Assembly (NCBI RefSeq): GCF_014650555.1
Contig: NZ_BMVE01000018.1
Location: forward strand, 1 to 64,000
DNA length: 64,000 nucleotides
Origin: Streptomyces goshikiensis
GTDB lineage: Bacteria; Actinomycetota; Actinomycetes; Streptomycetales; Streptomycetaceae
Direction: 5' to 3'
A program made the translations under genes and the position numbers. Under the pieces are notes generated by a model. That model was not told the DNA's origin. It ran no database searches and saw only the letters and a program-made list of their open reading frames with translations. Position 1 is the first letter of the stretch. The number at the start of each line of letters is the position of its first letter. Shown here one piece after another: positions 34,959-43,443 of the stretch.

Positions 34959-35261
34959 GTGCCGTTGTCCTCTCGCCAGTGTCCTGCGGACATCCCACGA
35001 GCTGTCCGCGACGGCGGCAAGTGCACTTGGCTAAGTCTTCCCCGGCCGAAAGCGCCGGTCAGGCTTAGCCAACTCGGCGTGGACACGTTTCACCCCGGCC
35101 TCCCACACTCGCTGCGAGGCCGACCCGCGGTGACCGACACCGCACAGGTGCCCGTCAGGCGGCGTCTCGCCGCGGGGTGGCCCGGCGCGGCCCGCGCAAC
35201 CGCCCGCCCTTCGGGCGGCCCAGCCCATTGCCGCGCCGCCCGACGCGCGGGGAAGGAAATC
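34959..35261. other. 303-bp divergent intergenic region
   Basis: No gene is evident. It separates the leftward exporter from the rightward chorismatase and contains a compact pair of dyads at 35018-35072. The remainder (35100-35260) is GC-rich with no obvious element apart from the AAGGA ribosome-binding site of the chorismatase gene. Confidence 0.6.
35018..35072. promoter_or_regulatory. Nested palindrome and long inverted repeat, probable operator
   Basis: CAAGTGCACTTG at 35018-35029 is a perfect 12-bp palindrome. TTGGCTAAG at 35027-35035 and CTTAGCCAA at 35064-35072 are perfect 9-bp inverted arms with a 28-bp spacer, extending to 10 of 11 matches. AT-rich dyads are rare in this DNA, and their place between divergent promoters suggests a binding site for a repressor such as a MarR- or TetR-type factor. 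Such a gene is not in the window. Confidence 0.5.
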
Positions 35262-36293
35262 GTGACAGTCACCCACCCCGGCACACCGACCCTGACGACC
35301 GCCCTGGACTGCGTTTTCGTGTGGCCCGGCGAAGACGAACGAGCCCGCGTCGCGGGGCGGAACGTGCTCGGCAGCGTGACCTACGGGCACGGCGGCCGCC
35401 CTCCCGGGCTGCTGCACGGCGTACCTCGGCTGGAGGTCGCGATGGCGGCCCCCGCCGACCGGCCGGTCACCGAAGTGTGGACCACCGACCGTCAGGTGCG
35501 CGCGGGCCGCCAGGACGACCTGGTGTACGCGGAGGACGGCGAGCACTTCTTCTGCGCCGTCCGCATCGACGAGAGGGACGTCTACCGCGACGCGGTGCGG
35601 GCCGTGTACGAGTCGGCGTTCACGCTGATGTGGCGGCTCGGCTACACCCGGCTGGTGCGCATGTGGAACCTCGTCGGTGCGATCACCGAGTCGAACGGCG
35701 AGGGTACGGAGAACTACCGGGACTTCTGCGTGGGCCGTGCCCAGGTGTTCGAAGCTTGGTCCGACCGGATCGCCGGCATGCCCGCCGCCACCGGCATCGG
35801 ATCCCTGCGCCCCGGCATCGACCTGTACTTCCTGGCCTCCCGCAGCGGCATCGCCACGCACCTGGAGAACCCGCGCCAGACCCCGGCCCACCAGTACCCG
35901 CGCCAGTACGGCCCCAAATCGCCGAGCTTCGCCCGCGCCACCGTCCTGGAGTCGGCGGCCGGCTCCGTTCCGGCCCTCTTCGTGTCGGGGACCGCGAGCA
36001 TCATCGGCGACGACACGGTCCACCCCGACGACGTCGAGGCACAGTGCACCGTCACCCTGGCCAACATCGAGACGCTGGTCAGCCACGAGAACCTGCGCCG
36101 GCACGGCCTGGCCGGCGGCTTCCGCCTCGATGACCTCGACCGCGTCAAGGTCTACGTCCGCGACGCCGAGCACCTGCCCGTGGTCCGCGCCCGGTGCGCC
36201 GAGGTGCTCCGCACCGACGTCGACATCGCCTTCTTCAACGTCGACGTGTGCCGGCCCGACCTGCTCGTGGAGATCGAGGGGATCTGCCGATGA
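35262..36293 (+). CDS. Chorismatase (FkbO/Hyg5 family)
   Basis: A 343-residue protein with the family's landmark VSGTASIIGDDTVHPDDVEAQ in the C-terminal half, plus LVRMWNLVGAITESNGEGTENYRDFCVGR, matching chorismatase active-site segments. These enzymes hydrolyse or rearrange chorismate to dihydroxycyclohexadienoate (FkbO), 3-hydroxybenzoate (Hyg5) or 4-hydroxybenzoate mixtures (XanB2). Which product forms cannot be settled by eye. The adjacent aryl-CoA ligase favours an aromatic acid. The GTG start has AAGGA upstream, and the stop overlaps the ligase ATG, so the two are coupled. Confidence 0.88.
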   Translation: MTVTHPGTPTLTTALDCVFVWPGEDERARVAGRNVLGSVTYGHGGRPPGLLHGVPRLEVAMAAPADRPVTEVWTTDRQVRAGRQDDLVYAEDGEHFFCAVRIDERDVYRDAVRAVYESAFTLMWRLGYTRLVRMWNLVGAITESNGEGTENYRDFCVGRAQVFEAWSDRIAGMPAATGIGSLRPGIDLYFLASRSGIATHLENPRQTPAHQYPRQYGPKSPSFARATVLESAAGSVPALFVSGTASIIGDDTVHPDDVEAQCTVTLANIETLVSHENLRRHGLAGGFRLDDLDRVKVYVRDAEHLPVVRARCAEVLRTDVDIAFFNVDVCRPDLLVEIEGICR

Positions 36294-37774
36294 CCAACCT
36301 GGTGCGACGCCTGGTGGACACCGCCGCCGACCGGGGCTGGATGGAGCGTCCCGCCTACTTCGTGGACGAGGACGTCCACCGCTACGAGGACGTGTACGCG
36401 GGCGCGGCACGGGCCGCCGCCGCCTACGCCTCCCGTGGTCTGGGGCCCGGCGCGCGGATCCTGCTGGCCCTGCCGGACGGCATCGAGTTCGTCCGGGCGT
36501 TCCTCGGGGCCCTGCACATCGGTGCCGTGGCGGTCCCGGTCAACTCCATGCTCCACCCCGACGAGATGCGCCGTGCCGCGGACATCGCGCGGCCCGCCGT
36601 CGTGGTCTCGGTCCCCGAGTTCGCGGAGCGGTTCGCCGTTCCCGTCCTCACGCCGGACGTGCTCGACTGCGACGGCCCGGTGCCGGCGTACGCCCCCTGC
36701 ACGACGGACACGCCCGCGTTCGCCGCGTTCACGTCCGGCACGACCGGTGGGCCCAAGCTCTGTTTCCACACGCACGGCGACCCGGAGATCCTGAGCCGGG
36801 CCGCCGGCGCCGCCGTCGGCGTCGGCCCCGACGACGTCAGCTATTCGGTGCCGCGCATGAACTTCGCGTACGGCCTGGGCAACTCGCTCTTCTTCTCACT
36901 GCTGTCCGGCGGCTCCACCGTGCTCACCCCCCGGCGGCTGGCGCCCGGGGACTCCCTGGCCGTCCTGGAGAGGTACGGCGTGAGCGTCTTCTACAGCCAG
37001 CCGACCTTCTTCGCCCACATGCTCGGCCACCCGGACGCCGCACGGATCCTGGGCGGGCTGCGGGTGGCGGTCGTGGCCGGAGAGGTACTGCCCGAGTCCC
37101 TGGAGCGCACGCTGCGCGGCATCCTGGGGCCCCGGCTGCTGAACGTCTACGGGACGACGGAGATCGGGCACGCCCTGCTCGCCAACGGTCCGGGCGAGAT
37201 GCGCGAGTTCACCCTCGGCCGGGTGCTGCCCCCGTACCGGCTGCGCGTCGTCGGTGACGACGGCGAGGCGGCCGCGCCGGGCGTCGAGGGACGCCTTGAG
37301 GTGTCGGGCCCGACGATCGGCCTCGGCGTGCCGCACGGCGACGCCGCCCCGGTCCGGCTCGCGGCCGACCAGTGGTACAGCACCAGTGACGCCGCGACCA
37401 TGGACGCCGACGGGTTCGTACGCGTCCACGGCCGGCTGGACGACGTCGAGATCGTCGGAGGGGTGAACGTCCATCCGACCGAGATCGAGGACCGGCTGAT
37501 GGCCCACCCCGCCGTCGAGGAGGCCGCGGTGTGCGCCGTGCGGCAGGACACGGGCATCTCCGTGCTGCGCGCCTACGCCGTCCTGCGCGACCCGCTCGAC
37601 TCGGCGGCCGCCGAAGCGCTGCGGGGCGAGCTGCTGCTCGCCGCCGCGGACTCCCTCACCTGGTACAAGGTGCCGCACGACATCACCTTCGTCGCGCGTC
37701 TGCCGCGCAATCCGACCGGCAAGCTGCTGCGCCGCACCATCCGCGCGCTCGCCGCCGAGGACTCCCTGCGCTGA
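36290..37774 (+). CDS. Benzoate-CoA-ligase-like aryl ligase (for the chorismate-derived acid)
   Basis: A 494-residue ANL enzyme. FAAFTSGTTGGPKLCFHTH is the P-loop, LNVYGTTEIGHALL the adenine motif, WYSTSDAATMDADGFV the TGD-like region and LPRNPTGKLLRRT the C-terminal Lys motif. Overall shape fits the benzoate-CoA ligase clade. It is translationally coupled to the chorismatase, so 3- or 4-hydroxybenzoate is the expected substrate (inference). The activated acid would be handed to an acyltransferase or the free condensation enzyme. Confidence 0.85.
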   Translation: MTNLVRRLVDTAADRGWMERPAYFVDEDVHRYEDVYAGAARAAAAYASRGLGPGARILLALPDGIEFVRAFLGALHIGAVAVPVNSMLHPDEMRRAADIARPAVVVSVPEFAERFAVPVLTPDVLDCDGPVPAYAPCTTDTPAFAAFTSGTTGGPKLCFHTHGDPEILSRAAGAAVGVGPDDVSYSVPRMNFAYGLGNSLFFSLLSGGSTVLTPRRLAPGDSLAVLERYGVSVFYSQPTFFAHMLGHPDAARILGGLRVAVVAGEVLPESLERTLRGILGPRLLNVYGTTEIGHALLANGPGEMREFTLGRVLPPYRLRVVGDDGEAAAPGVEGRLEVSGPTIGLGVPHGDAAPVRLAADQWYSTSDAATMDADGFVRVHGRLDDVEIVGGVNVHPTEIEDRLMAHPAVEEAAVCAVRQDTGISVLRAYAVLRDPLDSAAAEALRGELLLAAADSLTWYKVPHDITFVARLPRNPTGKLLRRTIRALAAEDSLR

Positions 37775-37837
37775 TGTCAGGCGCCCTTTTCCCTTCCGCA
37801 TTCTTCCCGCACAACACCTACGCCTGGAGTGAGAGCG

Positions 37838-39463
37838 TTGACCTCAGTTGAGACCGGCACCGTCCCCGTCGCCTTCGACGGCCAGACCCTCACCATCGAC
37901 GCGGTCCGGCGCGTCGCCGAGGAAGGCGCACCGGCGCGTGTCGCCCCCGAGGCCGTCGCCAAGACCCTGCGCAGCAGGGCGATGCTGGAGGAGCTGGCGG
38001 AGCAGAACATCCCGATCTACGGCGTCACCACCGGCTACGGTGAGATGATCTACATGCAGGTGGACAAGTCGAACGAGGTCCGGCTGCAGACCAACCTCGT
38101 GCGCAGCCACAGCGCCGGCGTGGGTCCCCTGTTCGCCGAGGACGAGGCGCGGGCCATCGTGGCCGCCCGTCTCAACACCCTCGCCAAGGGTCACTCCGCG
38201 GTGCGTCCGGAGATCCTGGAGCGCCTGGCCCTCTACCTGAACCAGGACGTCATCCCGGCCATCCCGGAGATCGGCTCGCTCGGCGCCAGCGGTGACCTCG
38301 TCCCGCTCTCGCACATCGCGAGCACGCTCATCGGCGAGGGCTACGTCCTGCGCGACGGCAAGCGGGTGGAGACCGCCACCGTCCTGCGCGAGCTGGGCAT
38401 CGAGCCGCTTGAGCTGCGCTTCAAGGAGGGCCTCGCGCTGATCAACGGCACGTCGGCGATGACGGGCCTCGGCTCGCTGGTCGTGGAGCGCGCCCTGACG
38501 CAGGCGCGGCAGGCCGAGCTCGTCTCGGCGCTCCTCAACGACGTGCTCCGCGGTTCCACGAGCCCTTTCCTCGCCGAGGGGCACGACATCGCCCGGCCGC
38601 ACCGCGGTCAGATCGACTCGGCCGCCAACATGCGGGCCCTGCTGGCCGGCAGCAAGCTGACGGCCGATCACTCGGAGATACGCCGTCAGGTGCAGGACGC
38701 CAAGGAGGACGGCACGCAGGACGGCAAGGACGTCCAGCGCACCGAGACCTATCTGCAGAAGGCCTACACGCTGCGTGCCGTCCCGCAGATCCTCGGCGCG
38801 GTGCGCGACACCCTGTACCACGCGCAGGACAAGCTGGAGATCGAGCTCAACTCGGCGAACGACAACCCGCTCTTCTTCGAGGGCGAGGAGATCTTCCATG
38901 GCGCGAACTTCCACGGCCAGCCGATCGCGTTCGCCATGGACTTCGTGACCATCGCCCTCACCCAGCTCGGTGTCCTCGCCGAACGGCAGCTCAACCGCCT
39001 CCTGAACCGCCACCTGAGCTACGGTCTGCCGGAGTTCCTGGTGGCCTCGAACCCGGGCCTGAACTGCGGGTTCGCCGGCGCCCAGTACCCGGCGACCGCG
39101 CTGGTGGCGGAGAACCGCACCATCGGTCCGGCGAGCACCCAGTCGGTGCCCTCGAACGGTGACAACCAGGACGTGGTCAGCATGGGCCTGATCGCGGCCC
39201 GCAACGCCCGCCGTGTCCTCGCCAACAACAACCGCATCCTCGCGGTCGAGTTCCTCGCCGCCGCCCAGGCCGTCGACGTCTCGGACCGCTACGAGGGCCT
39301 GAGCCCCGCCTCCCGGGCCACGTACGACGCGGTGCGCGCCCTGGTGCCCGCGCTGGACGTGGACCGTTACATGGCCGACGACATCGAGCTCGTCGCGGCC
39401 GCCCTCTCCCGCGGCGAGTTCCTCGCCGCGCTCGGCCGGCACACCGACGTCGAGCTGCGCTGA
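37838..39463 (+). CDS. MIO-dependent tyrosine 2,3-aminomutase (SgcC4-type)
   Basis: A 541-residue aromatic ammonia-lyase-family enzyme. Ala150-Ser151-Gly152 (GSLGASGDL) forms the MIO cofactor, and Tyr61 (IYGVTTGYGE) and His91 (VRSHSAGVG) match the catalytic base and substrate-binding His of SgcC4 from the C-1027 cluster with a two-residue offset. Long stretches recall SgcC4, so the product is most likely beta-tyrosine rather than coumarate or urocanate. The TTG start at 37838 has GGAG nine bases upstream; GTG 37829 is too close to it. Beta-tyrosine is the unit taken by the A-PCP protein at 55328. Confidence 0.88.
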   Translation: MTSVETGTVPVAFDGQTLTIDAVRRVAEEGAPARVAPEAVAKTLRSRAMLEELAEQNIPIYGVTTGYGEMIYMQVDKSNEVRLQTNLVRSHSAGVGPLFAEDEARAIVAARLNTLAKGHSAVRPEILERLALYLNQDVIPAIPEIGSLGASGDLVPLSHIASTLIGEGYVLRDGKRVETATVLRELGIEPLELRFKEGLALINGTSAMTGLGSLVVERALTQARQAELVSALLNDVLRGSTSPFLAEGHDIARPHRGQIDSAANMRALLAGSKLTADHSEIRRQVQDAKEDGTQDGKDVQRTETYLQKAYTLRAVPQILGAVRDTLYHAQDKLEIELNSANDNPLFFEGEEIFHGANFHGQPIAFAMDFVTIALTQLGVLAERQLNRLLNRHLSYGLPEFLVASNPGLNCGFAGAQYPATALVAENRTIGPASTQSVPSNGDNQDVVSMGLIAARNARRVLANNNRILAVEFLAAAQAVDVSDRYEGLSPASRATYDAVRALVPALDVDRYMADDIELVAAALSRGEFLAALGRHTDVELR

Positions 39464-39479
39464 CCCGGACCCGCACGCG

Positions 39480-39514
39480 CGAGCGCCCCGCCCGGTGATC
39501 GGGCGGGGCGCTCG
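39480..39514. terminator. Bidirectional hairpin terminator
   Basis: A perfect 15-bp stem, CGAGCGCCCCGCCCG against its complement, with a 5-base loop. It lies between the convergent aminomutase and exporter genes. No T-run follows, as is usual in streptomycetes. Confidence 0.8.
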
Positions 39515-39532
39515 TGCGTGGGGCGGGGTGGG

Positions 39533-41104
39533 TCAGGCCGCGAGGGTCTGGTCCGCCGGGGTTTCGGCGTCGGCCGGGGTTTCCTGGCCGATCGGCGGGA
39601 TGTGGCGCATCACGGTGACGAAGAAGACGCCTGCCACCGCGATCAGGACCGCGCTGACGGCGGCGACCGTGTGCAGGCCGCCGGTGAAGGCGACGCGGAC
39701 CGGCTCCATCAGCGCGTCGGCGAGCTGCTCGGGCAGGCCCTGGGCGGCGGCCGCCGCGCCGGAGACGCTGTCGCGCGCGGCGTCGGCCGCCTCGGCCGGG
39801 ACGGTGGCCGGGACGGTGCTGTCCACGGTGTCGCGGTAGACGGCGAGCCCGAGGGTGCCGAGCGTGGCCACGCCGAGGGCGGCGCCGAACTCGTTGCTGA
39901 TCTGGGACAGCGCGCCGGCCGAACCGGCCTTCTCCGGCGGGACGGTGCCGACGACCATGTTGGTGCCGAGCGCCACCAGGGGGGCGCCGCAGAAGGAGAA
40001 GACGGCGAAGCCCACGATGAGGGTGGCGGTACCGGAGTCCGCGTCGAGCTGCGAGAAGGTGAGCAGGACCGCGACGACGCCGACCAGGCCCGCGCCGATG
40101 ATGTACGCGGGGCGGATCTTGCGGGCGATGATCGGGCAGATCATGAAGGAGACGGTCGCGGCGGCCATGCCGGGCAGCAGGCCGAGGCCGGACTGGATCG
40201 GCGACATGCCCTGGGCGGCCGCGAAGTACTGGGTCATGAAGAGCATGACCGTGCCTCCGATGAGGCTGTAGGCGAGCAGGCCGAGCAGGGACGCGCTGAA
40301 ACGGCCGTGGCGGAACAGGCTCACGTCGAGCAGCGGGTTGCTGAGGGTGCGCTGGCGGCGGACGAAGAGGACACCGAGGGCCACGCCGACGACGATGGAC
40401 GCGGCGGGCAGCGGGTGCCAGCCGCTGCGGGCGAGCTCCTTGACGCCGTAGATGACCGGGATGGTGGTGCCCAGGTTCAGGGCGACGCTCGGCAGGTCGA
40501 GGCGGCCGGCGTCGGGGTTGCTGAACTCGGGGAGCACCTTGGGGCCGACGACGAGCAGCAGCACGATGGCCGGGACGCCGAGGAGGAAGAGCGAGCCCCA
40601 CCAGAAGTGCTCCAGCATGACGCCGCCGAGCATCGGGCCGACGATGGCGCCGATGGTGAAGCAGCTGGCCCACATGCCGATGGCGGCGGCCCGCTGCTTG
40701 GCGTCCTGGAACATGGTGGCGATCAGCGCCAGCGTGGACGGGCTGATGGCGGCGCCGGCGATGCCCAGCAGGACACGGGCGGCGATGAGCATGCCGGGGC
40801 TGGTGGAGAAGGCCGCGAGCAGCGAGGCCGCGCCGAAGGCGGTGCCCCCGATCATCAGCAGCTTGCGGCGGCCGATGCGGTCGCCGAGGGTGCCCATGGG
40901 CACCAGGAATCCGGCGACCATGAAGCCGTAGATGTCCATGATCCACAGCTGCTGGTTGCTGTTGGCGTCGAGGTCCGCGCTCAGGTGCGGCAATGCCAGG
41001 AGCAGCACGAACACGTCGAGGGCCACGAGGAGGGTGGGAAGGGCGAGGATTCCCAGCCCGATCCACTCCTTCCGCCCGGCCTTGGGAGCACCGCCTGCAG
41101 TCAT
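39533..41104 (-). CDS. MFS exporter (EmrB/QacA, 14-TM; SgcB-like)
   Basis: A 523-residue DHA2-family drug:proton antiporter. It has LPTLLVALDVFVLLLALPHLSADL in helix 1, GTLGDRIGRRKLL (motif A) and GPMLGGVMLEHFWW (motif C). The C-terminal Ala-rich region before the last helix is typical. C-1027 and related clusters carry an exporter of this type (SgcB) as part of self-resistance. It has its own regulon element (copy 3) 104 bp upstream, so it is probably switched on with the biosynthetic genes. Confidence 0.87.
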   Translation of the reverse strand: MTAGGAPKAGRKEWIGLGILALPTLLVALDVFVLLLALPHLSADLDANSNQQLWIMDIYGFMVAGFLVPMGTLGDRIGRRKLLMIGGTAFGAASLLAAFSTSPGMLIAARVLLGIAGAAISPSTLALIATMFQDAKQRAAAIGMWASCFTIGAIVGPMLGGVMLEHFWWGSLFLLGVPAIVLLLVVGPKVLPEFSNPDAGRLDLPSVALNLGTTIPVIYGVKELARSGWHPLPAASIVVGVALGVLFVRRQRTLSNPLLDVSLFRHGRFSASLLGLLAYSLIGGTVMLFMTQYFAAAQGMSPIQSGLGLLPGMAAATVSFMICPIIARKIRPAYIIGAGLVGVVAVLLTFSQLDADSGTATLIVGFAVFSFCGAPLVALGTNMVVGTVPPEKAGSAGALSQISNEFGAALGVATLGTLGLAVYRDTVDSTVPATVPAEAADAARDSVSGAAAAAQGLPEQLADALMEPVRVAFTGGLHTVAAVSAVLIAVAGVFFVTVMRHIPPIGQETPADAETPADQTLAA

Positions 41105-41207
41105 GCTTCTACTTCCCGTCGTCGTCTTGGGGGGCTTGGGGGGTCTGGTCGCCTCGTGCCGATGGCACCGGGCGCCCTCAGGAGGTTCGCCGCCGGGCCC
41201 CTGTGGG

Positions 41208-41224
41208 CGCATCTCACGGAATGC
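41208..41224 (-). promoter_or_regulatory. Regulon element copy 3 (GCA-N7-AGATGC)
   Basis: Minus strand GCATTCCGTGAGATGCG, between the end of the kynureninase gene and the start of the exporter, oriented with the exporter. The GCAT/ATGC ends give it a dyad character. Confidence 0.72.
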
Positions 41225-41263
41225 TCAGTTCCCGCCGGCCGTCCGGGCCCGGCCCGGGCCCGC

Positions 41264-42463
41264 TCAGGCCGCGGCGGCGAGGCCGGGTGCGGACAGCGCG
41301 GCGAGTTCCGCCGCGAGCGCGTCCATGGCGGCGGCCAGCTGGGCGTCGGACAGGTAGGGGGCGGGGCCGAAGCGCAGGAAGGCGCCCCGGCTGTCGGTCA
41401 GCACGCCCCGGCGCGCGAGGCCCTGCTGGAGCTGGGCGGCGTACGGGGTGCGCAGGGCCAGGAAGCCGCCGAACTCGTGCGGCGACCCGGTGCGGTCGCG
41501 GGTGACGAGTTCGTCGGGAGCCCCGAGCGCGTCGAAGTGCCGGGCCAGCAGGGCGACCTGGCGCAGCGAAACCCGGCGCAGCAGCGCGGGCGTGAGCCTC
41601 TCGGCGGCGAGGAAGCCGAAGACGCGGGCGGCCCGGTAGTGGCTGGTGGGGTCGTAGGTGGCGCCGGCGAAGCGGGCGGCACCCGCCGGATAGCCGACGG
41701 TGTCGGGCAGGGTCCGGCCCGAGAGCCGGGAGAACTCCGAGAACCAGCCGGTGATGACGGGCCGCAGGGTGTCGGCGTGGCCGGGGACGCGCAGGAAGCA
41801 GTTGCCCTCGCCGAGCTGGAGGTACTTGTAGCCGCCGCCGACCACCCAGGCCTCTTCGAGGCCCTCCGTGTCGAACGGTACGGCGCCCAGCGCGTGGTAG
41901 GCGTCCACGAGCAGTTCCGTGCCCCGGCTCCGGCACGCCTCGGCGAGGCCGGCGAGGCCGGGCACGAGCCGGGCGGTCTCGAAGAGCACCGTGGAGACCA
42001 GGACGGCCGCGGTGCGGTCGTCCACCTCGGCGGCCAGCCGTTCGGCGAGGGTGGCGGCGGGCTCCGCGGGGACCCTGACGAGTTCGACGCCGCTCTCGGC
42101 GAGGCGCGTCAGCTGGCGCCGCAGCGTGTGGAACTCGCCGTCGGAGGTGACCAGGCGGGGCCTGCGCGACAGGTCCAGGGCGGACAGGAAGCGCAGGACG
42201 AGGTCGTGCGTGCTCGCGCCGAGGGCCAGTTCGGCGCCGGGGTCGTCGAGGAAGAGCCGGAAGCCCGCGCGGACCCGGTCCGCCTGTTCGAAGGCGCGGC
42301 CCCACTTCTCGTCGGCGGCGAGCGCGGCGTCCTGGAACGCGGCGATCTGGCCCTGGAGCGCGACGTCGGGCCACGCCTGGTGGGAGTGGCCGGTGAGCAG
42401 CAGCCGTTCGGCGACGCGGAAGGCCGAGTAGTGCGGGGCCAGCCGGGCGGACAGGTCGCTCAT
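41264..42463 (-). CDS. kynU: Kynureninase-like PLP enzyme
   Basis: A 399-residue fold-type I PLP enzyme of the class V/kynureninase group. Lys213 in GGGYKYLQLGEGN is the PLP lysine and Asp187 in VDAYHALGAVPF the pyridine-nitrogen partner; an alanine-rich tail closes the protein. It is divergent from housekeeping kynureninases (LTGHSHQAWPD replaces the usual DGNSLG-type opening). The ATG overlaps the tryptophan 2,3-dioxygenase stop, which strongly supports hydrolysis of kynurenine, or a hydroxylated form, to anthranilate plus alanine. No kynurenine formamidase is obvious; the alpha/beta hydrolase at 51798 is a candidate. Confidence 0.78.
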   Translation of the reverse strand: MSDLSARLAPHYSAFRVAERLLLTGHSHQAWPDVALQGQIAAFQDAALAADEKWGRAFEQADRVRAGFRLFLDDPGAELALGASTHDLVLRFLSALDLSRRPRLVTSDGEFHTLRRQLTRLAESGVELVRVPAEPAATLAERLAAEVDDRTAAVLVSTVLFETARLVPGLAGLAEACRSRGTELLVDAYHALGAVPFDTEGLEEAWVVGGGYKYLQLGEGNCFLRVPGHADTLRPVITGWFSEFSRLSGRTLPDTVGYPAGAARFAGATYDPTSHYRAARVFGFLAAERLTPALLRRVSLRQVALLARHFDALGAPDELVTRDRTGSPHEFGGFLALRTPYAAQLQQGLARRGVLTDSRGAFLRFGPAPYLSDAQLAAAMDALAAELAALSAPGLAAAA

Positions 42464-43251
42464 CGGCTCCACACCTCCCACAGGTCGGGGAAGTAGGGGG
42501 TGGCGAGCGTCGTACGGAGGTAGGCGGCGCCGGCCGAGCCCGCCGTGCCCGGCTGGGCGCCGATCATCCGTTCGACCATCTCCACGTGGCGCCGGCGCCA
42601 TTCCCGCAGGCCGCGGTCGACGGCGAGGAGTTCCTCGCACATACGGGCCTCGGGGCCGTCCTCGTCCCGGACGGCGGTGAGGGCGTGGCGCAGTTCCTCG
42701 TGAGGGGCGAGCGGCTGGGATGTGTCGCGCTGGAGGATCTCCAGCGGTACCGGATAGCCGTGCAGGGCCAGGCACACGAGGGCCGAGTCGAGGAGGGAGG
42801 GCCTGTTCATGGCCGCCTCGACGCGCCTGCGTTCCTCGCTGTCGCGCTCCAGGTGCGCGATCGCCTGGCGTCGGCGTCCGCCGAGCACGGCCTCGACCTC
42901 GCGGAACTGCACGGACTGGAATCCGCTGCTCGTCCCGAGCCGGTCGCGGAAGAGCGCGAACTCCTGCGGCGTCATGGTCTCCATCACACCGATGGGGACC
43001 GTGGTGGCCTCCAGTACGGTCCGCAGCCGTTGCAGGCTGCGCAGCGCCCGCTCCGTCTCGCCCGCGACCAGGCGGGCCTGGGCCTGGCCGAGTTCGTGGA
43101 GCATCTGTTTGAACCACAGTTCGTGGACCTGGTGCACGACGATGAAGAGCAGTTCGTCGTGCACGTCCGAAACCGGCCTCTGAGCCGCGAGTACCTCGTC
43201 CAACGCCAGGTACCCGGAATACGTGAGCCCGGTCGAAGAGCCGACCGCCAC
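42460..43251 (-). CDS. kynA: Tryptophan 2,3-dioxygenase
   Basis: A 263-residue heme dioxygenase. FIVVHQVHELWFKQMLHEL, GTSSGFQSVQFREVEAVLG and the heme-ligand region RRRHVEMVERMIGAQPGTAGSAGAAYL are all hallmark tryptophan dioxygenase segments. The GTG start at 43251 has GGAGG upstream. It converts tryptophan to N-formylkynurenine. Co-translated with the kynureninase, it supplies anthranilate-type precursors independently of the chorismate route. Its promoter region has no clear copy of the regulon element. Confidence 0.93.
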   Translation of the reverse strand: MAVGSSTGLTYSGYLALDEVLAAQRPVSDVHDELLFIVVHQVHELWFKQMLHELGQAQARLVAGETERALRSLQRLRTVLEATTVPIGVMETMTPQEFALFRDRLGTSSGFQSVQFREVEAVLGGRRRQAIAHLERDSEERRRVEAAMNRPSLLDSALVCLALHGYPVPLEILQRDTSQPLAPHEELRHALTAVRDEDGPEARMCEELLAVDRGLREWRRRHVEMVERMIGAQPGTAGSAGAAYLRTTLATPYFPDLWEVWSR

Positions 43252-43372
43252 AGCTTTGCACCTCCTTCGCCTCTGCTACTGCGTCGTCAGGCTAGGAGAT
43301 CGACACGGGCCGCCGACAGCGCTCGAAGGTGCCCCGTCCGAGGTCAGCACGTTGGGAGAAGGGGCGAGGTCG

Positions 43373-43389
43373 GCATGGAGAGAGATGCG
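43373..43389 (+). promoter_or_regulatory. Regulon element copy 4 (GCA-N7-AGATGC)
   Basis: Reads GCATGGAGAGAGATGCG, 54 bp before the chosen ATG of the aryl-CoA ligase. Its presence argues that translation starts downstream of it and not at any earlier in-frame codon. Confidence 0.65.
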
Positions 43390-43443
43390 CGGCCAAGTGC
43401 TCCGACTGAGCATGACGGCATGCAGATCGACCACAGGACCCCC

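Noticed and set aside
35177..35261. Longer N-terminus for the chorismatase starting upstream of 35262
   Set aside because: The upstream in-frame residues are low-complexity and cover the operator region; GTG 35262 has a good AAGGA site at the right distance.
37838..39463. Histidine ammonia-lyase of histidine degradation
   Set aside because: The MIO enzyme is much closer in remembered sequence to SgcC4-type tyrosine aminomutases, and no hut genes are nearby.
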